Source: Hippophae tibetana
Taxonomy: Eukaryota > Streptophyta > Magnoliopsida > Rosales > Elaeagnaceae
Reading direction: 5' to 3'
Assembly (NCBI GenBank): GCA_037013495.1
Contig: CM072803.1
Coordinates: 49,675,627-49,739,626 of the forward strand
DNA length: 64,000 nt
Of the stretch, positions 50,602 through 63,200 are shown in pieces. Both the position numbers and the translations under genes were made by a program. Positions within the stretch are counted from its first letter, which is position 1. Each line of letters opens with the position of its first letter. Below the pieces are notes generated by a model, which saw only the letters and a program-made list of their open reading frames with translations, did not search any database and was not told where the DNA came from.

Positions 50602-52798
50602 TACATAGCTAGCAAAAATTGCAATTATGGACGAGGATAATATTTTCCATCATATTTCTCTAGTTTTTACTCTTAGAATGGGTTTGGAACCAACATTCTT
50701 AGGGAGAAAAGGGATAACCAAAGTCAAATTAATTGCTATGCCATCCAACAAAACCAGAATAACTTATAAATAAGTTAAAAATATTAATCTCAAAAAGGAG
50801 TTGAAAATGAGAATTGTTTATTTGTTATTTAGAATAATGAACAAAATTTGAAATTTTAATAGTTTTGCATCTTAAGACATAGTAAATTACAATTAAATAT
50901 ATCATAAATAAAAGGAAATAAAACGTGTAGTATTTATTATGCCAACTTTCTTTTTTAAAATAGACATGAGAAAATGATTATGTTTTATTTCACCCTTATT
51001 TATTTTTCTCCATGATCTATGATTATTTTTTTACCTTTGTAAGTCTTACTACCCAGCACTCGCAAATTCATGCAAATTTTATTACCTCCCTTCTAATGGA
51101 AAATGTGATGGAAAATGGTTGTTTTAGACATCATTTGTAAACTTTTTGTTACATAGCTAGCAAAAATTGCAATTATGGACGAGGATAATATTTTCCATCA
51201 TATTTCTCTACTTTTTACTCTTAGAATAGGTTTGGAACGAACATTCTTAGGGAGAAAAGGGATAACCAAAGTCAAATTAATTACGATGCCATCCTACAAA
51301 ACCAGAATAACTTATAAATAAGTTAAAAATATTAATGTCAAAAAGGAGTTGAAAATGAGAATTGTTTATTTGTTATTTAGAATAATGAACAAAATTTGAA
51401 ATTTTAATAGTTTTTCATCTTAAGACATAGTAAATTTCAATTAAATATATCATAAATAAAAGGAAATAAAACGTGTAGTATTTATTCCGCCAACTTTCTT
51501 TTTTAAAATAGACATCAGAAAATGATTATGTTTTATTTCTCCCTTATTTATTTTTCCCCATGATCTATGATTATTTTTTTTTTTACCTTTGTAAGTCTTA
51601 ATACCCAGCACTCGCAATTTCATGCAAATTTTATTGCCTCCCTTCCAAATGGAAAATGTGATGGGAAATGGTTGTTTTAGACATCATTTGTAAACTTTTT
51701 GTTACATAGCTAGCAAAAATTGCAATTATGGACGAGGATAATATTTTCCATCATATTTCTCTAGTTTTTACTCATAGAATGGGTTTGGAACCAACATTCT
51801 TAGGGAGAAAAGGGATAACCAAAGTCAAATTAATTGCTATGCCATCCAACAAAACCAGAATAACTTATAAATAAGTTAAAAATATTAATCTCAAAAAGGA
51901 GTTGAAAATGAGAATTTTTTATTTGTTATTTAGAATAATGAACAAAATTTGAAATTTTAATAGTTTTGCATCTTAAGACATAGTAAATTACAATTAAATA
52001 TATCATAAATAAAAGGAAATAAAACGTGTAGTATTTATTATGCCAACTTTCTTTTTTAAAATAGACATGAGAAAATGATTATGTTTTATTTCACCCTTAT
52101 TTATTTTTCTCCATGATCTATGATTATTTTTTTACCTTTGTAAGTCTTACTACCCAGCACTCGCAAATTCATGCAAATTTTATTACCTCCCTTCTAATGG
52201 AAAATGTGAAGGAAAATGGTTGTTTTAGACATCATTTGTAAACTTTTTGTTACATAGCTAGCAAAAATTGCAATTATGGACGAGGATAATATTTTCCATC
52301 ATATTTCTCTACTTTTTACTCTTAGAATAGGTTTGGAACGAACATTCTTAGGGAGAAAAGGGATAACCAAAGTCAAATTAATTACGATGCCATCCTACAA
52401 AACCAGAATAACTTATAAATAAGTTAAAAATATTAATGTCAAAAAGGAGTTGAAAATGAGAATTGTTTATTTGTTATTTAGAATAATGAACAAAATTTGA
52501 AATTTTAATAGTTTTTCATCTTAAGACATAGTAAATTTCAATTAAATATATCATAAATAAAAGGAAATAAAACGTGTAGTATTTATTATGCCAACTTTCT
52601 TTTTTAAAATAGACATGAGAAAATGATTATGTTTTATTTCACCCTTATTTATTTTTCTCCATGATCTATGATTATTTTTTTACCTTTGTAAGTCTTACTA
52701 CCCAGCACTCGCAAATTCATGCAAATTTTATTACCTCCCTTCTAATGGAAAATGTGATGGAAAATGGTTGTTTTAGACATCATTTGTAAACTTTTTGT
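50602..52798. repeat. Transition from pentamer HOR to trimer: R', Q and two hybrids
   Basis: Monomers R' 50602 (first with TTGCTATGCC), Q 51150, T/R' hybrid 51703 (T front ACTCATAG, then TTGCTATGCC, AATCTC, TTATTATGCC), and Q/R hybrid 52251 (Q front with TAGTTTTTCATC, R back). P and S have dropped out of the register here. TTGCTATGCC and TTTTTCATC are new variants that then mark the trimer region. Confidence 0.82.
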
Positions 52799-55700
52799 TA
52801 CATAGCTAGCAAAAATTGCAATTATGGACGAGGATAATATTTTCCATCATATTTCTCTACTTTTTACTCTTAGAATAGGTTTGGAACGAACATTCTTAGG
52901 GAGAAAAGGGATAACCAAAGTCAAATTAATTACGATGCCATCCTACAAAACCAGAATAACTTATAAATAAGTTAAAAATATTAATGTCAAAAAGGAGTTG
53001 AAAATGAGAATTGTTTATTTGTTATTTAGAATAATGAACAAAATTTGAAATTTTAATAGTTTTTCATCTTAAGACATAGTAAATTTCAATTAAATATATC
53101 ATAAATAAAAGGAAATAAAACGTGTAGTATTTATTCCGCCAACTTTCTTTTTTAAAATAGACATCAGAAAATGATTATGTTTTATTTCTCCCTTATTTAT
53201 TTTTCCCCATGATCTATGATTATTTTTTTTTTACCTTTGTAAGTCTTAATACCCAGCACTCGCAATTTCATGCAAATTTTATTGCCTCCCTTCCAAATGG
53301 AAAATGTGATGGGAAATGGTTGTTTTAGACATCATTTGTAAACTTTTTGTTACATAGCTAGCAAAAATTGCAATTATGGACGAGGATAATATTTTCCATC
53401 ATATTTCTCTAGTTTTTACTCATAGAATGGGTTTGGAACCAACATTCTTAGGGAGAAAAGGGATAACCAAAGTCAAATTAATTACGATACAATCCAACAA
53501 AACCAGCATAACTTATAAATAAGTTAAAAATATTAATGTCAAAAAGGAGTTGAAAATGAGAATTGTTTATTTGTTATTTAGAATAATGACCGAAATTTGA
53601 AATTTTAATAGTTCTGCATCTTAAGACATAGTAAATTTCAATTAAATATATCATAAATAAAAGGAAATAAAACGTGTAGTATTTATTCCGCCAACTTTCT
53701 TTTTTAAAATAGACATGAGAAAATGATTATGTTTTATTTCTCCCTTATTTATTTTTCCCCATGATCTATGATTATTTTTTTTACCTTTGTAAGTCTTAAT
53801 ACCCAGCACTCGCAAATTCATGCAAATTTTATTACCTCCCTTCCAAATGGAAAATGGGATGGAAAATGGTTGTTTTAGACATCATTTGTAAACTTTTTGT
53901 TACATAGCTAGCAAAAATTGCAATTATGGACGAGGATAATATTTTCCATCATATTTCTCTAGTTTTTACTCTTAGAATGGGTTTGGAACCAACATTCTTA
54001 GGGAGAAAAGGGATAACCAAAGTCAAATTAATTGCTATGCCATCCAACAAAACCAGAATAACTTATAAATAAGTTAAAAATATTAATCTCAAAAAGGAGT
54101 TGAAAATGAGAATTGTTTATTTGTTATTTAGAATAATGAACAAAATTTGAAATTTTAATAGTTTTGCATCTTAAGACATAGTAAATTACAATTAAATATA
54201 TCATAAATAAAAGGAAATAAAACGTGTAGTATTTATTATGCCAACTTTCTTTTTTAAAATAGACATGAGAAAATGATTATGTTTTATTTCACCCTTATTT
54301 ATTTTTCTCCATGATCTATGATTATTTTTTTACCTTTGTAAGTCTTACTACCCAGCACTCGCAAATTCATGCAAATTTTATTACCTCCCTTCTAATGGAA
54401 AATGTGATGGAAAATGGTTGTTTTAGACATCATTTGTAAACTTTTTGTTACATAGCTAGCAAAAATTGCAATTATGGACGAGGATAATATTTTCCATCAT
54501 ATTTCTCTACTTTTTACTCTTAGAATAGGTTTGGAACGAACATTCTTAGGGAGAAAAGGGATAACCAAAGTCAAATTAATTACGATGCCATCCTACAAAA
54601 CCAGAATAACTTATAAATAAGTTAAAAATATTAATGTCAAAAAGGAGTTGAAAATGAGAATTGTTTATTTGTTATTTAGAATAATGAACAAAATTTGAAA
54701 TTTTAATAGTTTTTCATCTTAAGACATAGTAAATTTCAATTAAATATATCATAAATAAAAGGAAATAAAACGTGTAGTATTTATTCCGCCAACTTTCTTT
54801 TTTAAAATAGACATCAGAAAATGATTATGTTTTATTTCTCCCTTATTTATTTTTCCCCATGATCTATGATTATTTTTTTTTTTACCTTTGTAAGTCTTAA
54901 TACCCAGCACTCGCAATTTCATGCAAATTTTATTGCCTCCCTTCCAAATGGAAAATGTGATGGGAAATGGTTGTTTTAGACATCATTTGTAAACTTTTTG
55001 TTACATAGCTAGCAAAAATTGCAATTATGGACGAGGATAATATTTTCCATCATATTTCTCTAGTTTTTACTCATAGAATGGGTTTGGAACCAACATTCTT
55101 AGGGAGAAAAGGGATAACCAAAGTCAAATTAATTACGATACAATCCAACAAAACCAGCATAACTTATAAATAAGTTAAAAATATTAATGTCAAAAAGGAG
55201 TTGAAAATGAGAATTGTTTATTTGTTATTTAGAATAATGACCGAAATTTGAAATTTTAATAGTTCTGCATCTTAAGACATAGTAAATTTCAATTAAATAT
55301 ATCATAAATAAAAGGAAATAAAACGTGTAGTATTTATTCCGCCAACTTTCTTTTTTAAAATAGACATGAGAAAATGATTATGTTTTATTTCTCCCTTATT
55401 TATTTTTCCCCATGATCTATGATTATTTTTTTTACCTTTGTAAGTCTTAATACCCAGCACTCGCAAATTCATGCAAATTTTATTACCTCCCTTCCAAATG
55501 GAAAATGGGATGGAAAATGGTTGTTTTAGACATCATTTGTAAACTTTTTGTTACATAGCTAGCAAAAATTGCAATTATGGACGAGGATAATATTTTCCAT
55601 CATATTTCTCTAGTTTTTACTCTTAGAATGGGTTTGGAACCAACATTCTTAGGGAGAAAAGGGATAACCAAAGTCAAATTAATTGCTATGCCATCCAACA

Positions 55701-57201
55701 AAACCAGAATAACTTATAAATAAGTTAAAAATATTAATCTCAAAAAGGAGTTGAAAATGAGAATTGTTTATTTGTTATTTAGAATAATGAACAAAATTTG
55801 AAATTTTAATAGTTTTGCATCTTAAGACATAGTAAATTACAATTAAATATATCATAAATAAAAGGAAATAAAACGTGTAGTATTTATTATGCCAACTTTC
55901 TTTTTTAAAATAGACATGAGAAAATGATTATGTTTTATTTCACCCTTATTTATTTTTCTCCATGATCTATGATTATTTTTTTACCTTTGTAAGTCTTACT
56001 ACCCAGCACTCGCAAATTCATGCAAATTTTATTACCTCCCTTCTAATGGAAAATGTGATGGAAAATGGTTGTTTTAGACATCATTTGTAAACTTTTTGTT
56101 ACATAGCTAGCAAAAATTGCAATTATGGACGAGGATAATATTTTCCATCATATTTCTCTACTTTTTACTCTTAGAATAGGTTTGGAACGAACATTCTTAG
56201 GGAGAAAAGGGATAACCAAAGTCAAATTAATTACGATGCCATCCTACAAAACCAGAATAACTTATAAATAAGTTAAAAATATTAATGTCAAAAAGGAGTT
56301 GAAAATGAGAATTGTTTATTTGTTATTTAGAATAATGAACAAAATTTGAAATTTTAATAGTTTTTCATCTTAAGACATAGTAAATTTCAATTAAATATAT
56401 CATAAATAAAAGGAAATAAAACGTGTAGTATTTATTCCGCCAACTTTCTTTTTTAAAATAGACATCAGAAAATGATTATGTTTTATTTCTCCCTTATTTA
56501 TTTTTCCCCATGATCTATGATTATTTTTTTTTTACCTTTGTAAGTCTTAATACCCAGCACTCGCAATTTCATGCAAATTTTATTGCCTCCCTTCCAAATG
56601 GAAAATGTGATGGGAAATGGTTGTTTTAGACATCATTTGTAAACTTTTTGTTACATAGCTAGCAAAAATTGCAATTATGGACGAGGATAATATTTTCCAT
56701 CATATTTCTCTAGTTTTTACTCATAGAATGGGTTTGGAACCAACATTCTTAGGGAGAAAAGGGATAACCAAAGTCAAATTAATTACGATACAATCCAACA
56801 AAACCAGCATAACTTATAAATAAGTTAAAAATATTAATGTCAAAAAGGAGTTGAAAATGAGAATTGTTTATTTGTTATTTAGAATAATGACCGAAATTTG
56901 AAATTTTAATAGTTCTGCATCTTAAGACATAGTAAATTTCAATTAAATATATCATAAATAAAAGGAAATAAAACGTGTAGTATTTATTCCGCCAACTTTC
57001 TTTTTTAAAATAGACATGAGAAAATGATTATGTTTTATTTCTCCCTTATTTATTTTTCCCCATGATCTATGATTATTTTTTTTTACCTTTGTAAGTCTTA
57101 ATACCCAGCACTCGCAAATTCATGCAAATTTTATTTCCTCCCTTCTAATGGAAAATGTGATGGAAAATGGTTGTTTTAGACATCATTTGTAAACTTTTTG
57201 T
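52799..57201. repeat. Compact trimer HOR Q-T'-R' (~1650 bp), about 2.7 copies
   Basis: Monomers Q 52799, T' 53351, R' 53901; Q 54449, T' 55002, R' 55552; Q 56100, T' 56652. Period 1650 then 1651 bp. Copies are near identical by eye, sharing AATGACCGAAA (53589, 55240, 56890), GAAAATGGGATGG at each complete T' end, TTTTTCATC and TTGCTATGCC. The third T' ends with TTATTTCCTCCC and TTCTAATGG, breaking the series. This looks like the most recently homogenised part of the window. Confidence 0.87.
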
Positions 57202-60200
57202 TACATAGCTAGCAAAAATTGCAATTATGGACGAGGATAATATTTTCCATCATATTTCTCTACTTTTTACTCTTAGAATAGGTTTGGAACCAACATTCTT
57301 AGGGAGAAAAGGGATAACCAAAGTCAAATTAATTACGATGCCATCCAACAAAACCAGAATAACTTATAAATAAGTTAAAAATATTAATGTCAAAAAGGAG
57401 TTGAGAATAAGAATTGTTTATTTGTTATTTAGAATAATGACCAAAATTTGAAATTTTAATAGTTCTGCATCTTAAGACATAGTAAATTTCAATTAAATAT
57501 ATCATAAATAAAAGGAAATAAAACGTGTAGTATTTATTCCGCCAACTTTCTTTTTTAAAATAGACATGAGAAAATGATTATGTTTTATTTCTCCCTTATT
57601 TATTTTTCCCCATGATCTATGATTATTTTTTTTACCTTTGTAAGTCTTAATACCCAGCACTCGCAAATTCATGCAAATTTTATTACCTCCCTTCCAAATG
57701 GAAAATGGGATGGAAAATGGTTGTTTTAGACATCATTTGTAAACTTTTTGTTACATAGCTAGCAAAAATTGCAATTATGGACGAGGATAATATTTTCCAT
57801 CATATTTCTCTAGTTTTTACTCTTAGAATGGGTTTGGAACCAACATTCTTAGGGAGAAAAGGGATAACCAAAGTCAAATTAATTGCTATGCCATCCAACA
57901 AAACCAGAATAACTTATAAATAAGTTAAAAATATTAATCTCAAAAAGGAGTTGAAAATGAGAATTGTTTATTTGTTATTTAGAATAATGAACAAAATTTG
58001 AAATTTTAATAGTTTTGCATCTTAAGACATAGTAAATTACAATTAAATATATCATAAATAAAAGGAAATAAAACGTGTAGTATTTATTATGCCAACTTTC
58101 TTTTTTAAAATAGACATGAGAAAATGATTATGTTTTATTTCACCCTTATTTATTTTTCTCCATGATCTATGATTATTTTTTTACCTTTGTAAGTCTTACT
58201 ACCCAGCACTCGCAAATTCATGCAAATTTTATTACCTCCCTTCTAATGGAAAATGTGATGGAAAATGGTTGTTTTAGACATCATTTGTAAACTTTTTGTT
58301 ACATAGCTAGCAAAAATTGCAATTATGGACGAGGATAATATTTTCCATCATATTTCTCTACTTTTTACTCTTAGAATAGGTTTGGAACGAACATTCTTAG
58401 GGAGAAAAGGGATAACCAAAGTCAAATTAATTACGATGCCATCCTACAAAACCAGAATAACTTATAAATAAGTTAAAAATATTAATGTCAAAAAGGAGTT
58501 GAAAATGAGAATTGTTTATTTGTTATTTAGAATAATGAACAAAATTTGAAATTTTAATAGTTTTTCATCTTAAGACATAGTAAATTTCAATTAAATATAT
58601 CATAAATAAAAGGAAATAAAACGTGTAGTATTTATTCCGCCAACTTTCTTTTTTAAAATAGACATCAGAAAATGATTATGTTTTATTTCTCCCTTATTTA
58701 TTTTTCCCCATGATCTATGATTATTTTTTTTTTTACCTTTGTAAGTCTTAATACCCAGCACTCGCAATTTCATGCAAATTTTATTGCCTCCCTTCCAAAT
58801 GGAAAATGTGATGGAAAATGGTTGTTTTAGACATCATTTGTAAACTTTTTGTTACATAGCTAGCAAAAATTGCAATTATGGACGAGGATAATATTTTCCA
58901 TCATATTTCTCTAGTTTTTACTCATAGAATGGGTTTGGAACCAACATTCTTAGGGAGAAAAGGGATAACCAAAGTCAAATTAATTACGATACAATCCAAC
59001 AAAACCAGCATAACTTATAAATAAGTTAAAAATATTAATGTCAAAAAGGAGTTGAAAATGAGAATTGTTTATTTGTTATTTAGAATAATGACCGAAATTT
59101 GAAATTTTAATAGTTCTGCATCTTAAGACATAGTAAATTTCAATTAAATATATCATAAATAAAAGGAAATAAAACGTGTAGTATTTATTCCGCCAACTTT
59201 CTTTTTTAAAATAGACATGAGAAAATGATTATGTTTTATTTCTCCCTTATTTATTTTTCCCCATGATCTATGATTATTTTTTTTTACCTTTGTAAGTCTT
59301 AATACCCAGCACTCGCAAATTCATGCAAATTTTATTACCTCCCTTCTAATGGAAAATGTGATGGAAAATGGTTGTTTTAGACATCATTTGTAAACTTTTT
59401 GTTACATAGCTAGCAAAAATTGCAATTATGGACGAGGATAATATTTTCCATCATATTTCTCTACTTTTTACTCTTAGAATAGGTTTGGAACGAACATTCT
59501 TAGGGAGAAAAGGGATAACCAAAGTCAAATTAATTACGATGCCATCCTACAAAACCAGAATAACTTATAAATAAGTTAAAAATATTAATGTCAAAAAGGA
59601 GTTGAAAATGAGAATTGTTTATTTGTTATTTAGAATAATGAACAAAATTTGAAATTTTAATAGTTTTTCATCTTAAGACATAGTAAATTTCAATTAAATA
59701 TATCATAAATAAAAGGAAATAAAACGTGTAGTATTTATTCCGCCAACTTTCTTTTTTAAAATAGACATCAGAAAATGATTATGTTTTATTTCTCCCTTAT
59801 TTATTTTTCCCCATGATCTATGATTATTTTTTTTTTTACCTTTGTAAGTCTTAATACCCAGCACTCGCAATTTCATGCAAATTTTATTGCCTCCCTTCCA
59901 AATGGAAAATGTGATGGGAAATGGTTGTTTTAGACATCATTTGTAAACTTTTTGTTACATAGCTAGCAAAAATTGCAATTATGGACGAGGATAATATTTT
60001 CCATCATATTTCTCTAGTTTTTACTCATAGAATGGGTTTGGAACCAACATTCTTAGGGAGAAAAGGGATAACCAAAGTCAAATTAATTACGATACAATCC
60101 AACAAAACCAGCATAACTTATAAATAAGTTAAAAATATTAATGTCAAAAAGGAGTTGAAAATGAGAATTGTTTATTTGTTATTTAGAATAATGACCGAAA

Positions 60201-63200
60201 TTTGAAATTTTAATAGTTCTGCATCTTAAGACATAGTAAATTTCAATTAAATATATCATAAATAAAAGGAAATAAAACGTGTAGTATTTATTCCGCCAAC
60301 TTTCTTTTTTAAAATAGACATGAGAAAATGATTATGTTTTATTTCTCCCTTATTTATTTTTCCCCATGATCTATGATTATTTTTTTTTACCTTTGTAAGT
60401 CTTAATACCCAGCACTCGCAAATTCATGCAAATTTTATTACCTCCCTTCCAAATGGAAAATGTGATGGAAAATGGTTGTTTTAGACATCATTTGTAAACT
60501 TTTTGTTACATAGCTAGCAAAAATTGCAATTATGGACGAGGATAATATTTTCCATCATATTTCTCTAGTTTTTACTCTTAGAATGGGTTTGGAACCAACA
60601 TTCTTAGGGAGAAAAGGGATAACCAAAGTCAAATTAATTACGATACAATCCAACAAAACCAGCATAACTTATAAATAAGTTAAAAATATTAATGTCAAAA
60701 AGGAGTTGAAAATGAGAATTGTTTATTTGTTATTTAGAATAATGACCAAAATTTGAAATTTTAATAGTTCTGCATCTTAAGACATAGTAAATTTCAATTA
60801 AATATATCATAAATAAAAGGAAATAAAACGTGTAGTATTTATTCCGCCAACTTTCTTTTTTAAAATAGACATGAGAAAATGATTATGTTTTATTTCTCCC
60901 TTATTTATTTTTCCCCATGATCTATGATTATTTTTTTTTTACCTTTGTAAGTCTTAATACCCAGCACTCGCAAATTCATGCAAATTTTATTACCTCCCTT
61001 CCAAATGGAAAATGTGATGGAAAATGGTTGTTTTAGACATCATTTGTAAACTTTTTGTTACATAGCTAGCAAAAATTGCAATTATGGACGAGGATAATAT
61101 TTTCCATCATATTTCTCTAGTTTTTACTCTTAGAATGGGTTTGGAACCAACATTCTTAGGGAGAAAAGGGATAACCAAAGTCAAATTAATTACGATACAA
61201 TCCAACAAAACCAGCATAACTTATAAATAAGTTAAAAATATTAATGTCAAAAAGGAGTTGAAAATTAGAATTGTTTATTTGTTATTTAGAATAATGACCA
61301 AAATTTGAAATTTTAATAGTTTTGCATCTTAAGACATAGTAAATTTCAATTAAATATATCATAAATAAAAGGAAATAAAACGTGTAGTATTTATTCCGCC
61401 AACTTTCTTTTTTAAAATAGACATCAGAAAATGATTATGTTTTATTTCTCCCTTATTAATTTTTCCCCATGATCTATGATTATTTTTTTTTTACCTTTGT
61501 AAGTCTTAATACCCAGCACTCGCAATTTCATGCAAATTTTATTGCCTCCCTTCCAAATGGAAAATGTGATGGGAAATGGTTGTTTTAGACATCATTTGTA
61601 AACTTTTTGTTACATAGCTAGCAAAAATTGCAATTATGGACGAGGATAATATTTTCCATCATATTTCTCTAGTTTTTACTCTTAGAATGGGTTTGGAACC
61701 AACATTCTTAGGGAGAAAAGGGATAACCAAAGTCAAATTAATTACGATACAATCCAACAAAACCAGCATAACTTATAAATAAGTTAAAAATATTAATGTC
61801 AAAAAGGAGTTGAAAATGAGAATTGTTTATTTGTTATTTAGAATAATGACCGAAATTTGAAATTTTAATAGTTCTGCATCTTAAGACATAGTAAATTTCA
61901 ATTAAATATATCATAAATAAAAGGAAATAAAACGTGTAGTATTTATTCCGCCAACTTTCTTTTTTAAAATAGACATGAGAAAATGATTATGTTTTATTTC
62001 TCCCTTATTTATTTTTCCCCATGATCTATGATTATTTTTTTTTACCTTTGTAAGTCTTAATACCCAGCACTCGCAAATTCATGCAAATTTTATTACCTCC
62101 CTTCCAAATGGAAAATGTGATGGAAAATGGTTGTTTTAGACATCATTTGTAAACTTTTTGTTACATAGCTAGCAAAAATTGCAATTATGGACGAGGATAA
62201 TATTTTCCATCATATTTCTCTAGTTTTTACTCTTAGAATGGGTTTGGAACCAACATTCTTAGGGAGAAAAGGGATAACCAAAGTCAAATTAATTACGATA
62301 CAATCCAACAAAACCAGCATAACTTATAAATAAGTTAAAAATATTAATGTCAAAAAGGAGTTGAAAATTAGAATTGTTTATTTGTTATTTAGAATAATGA
62401 CCAAAATTTGAAATTTTAATAGTTCTGCATCTTAAGACATAGTAAATTTCAATTAAATATATCATAAATAAAAGGAAATAAAACGTGTAGTATTTATTCC
62501 GCCAACTTTCTTTTTTAAAATAGACATGAGAAAATGATTATGTTTTATTTCTCCCTTATTTATTTTTCCCCATGATCTATGATTATTTTTTTTACCTTTG
62601 TAAGTCTTAATACCCAGCACTCGCAAATTCATGCAAATTTTATTACCTCCCTTCCAAATGGAAAATGTGATGGAAAATGGTTGTTTTAGACATCATTTGT
62701 AAACTTTTTGTTACATAGCTAGCAAAAATTGCAATTATGGACGAGGATAATATTTTCCATCATATTTCTCTACTTTTTACTCTTAGAATGGGTTTGGAAC
62801 CAACATTCTTAGGGAGAAAAGGGATAACCAAAGTCAAATTAATTACGATACAATCCAACAAAACCAGCATAACTTATAAATAAGTTAAAAATATTAATGT
62901 CAAAAAGGAGTTGAAAATGAGAATTGTTTATTTGTTATTTAGAATAATGACCAAAATTTGAAATTTTAATAGTTCTGCATCTTAAGACATAGTAAATTTC
63001 AATTAAATATATCATAAATAAAAGGAAATAAAACGTGTAGTATTTATTCCGCCAACTTTCTTTTTTAAAATAGACATGAGAAAATGATTATGTTTTATTT
63101 CTCCCTTATTTATTTTTCCCCATGATCTATGATTATTTTTTTTACCTTTGTAAGTCTTAATACCCAGCACTCGCAAATTCATGCAAATTTTATTACCTCC

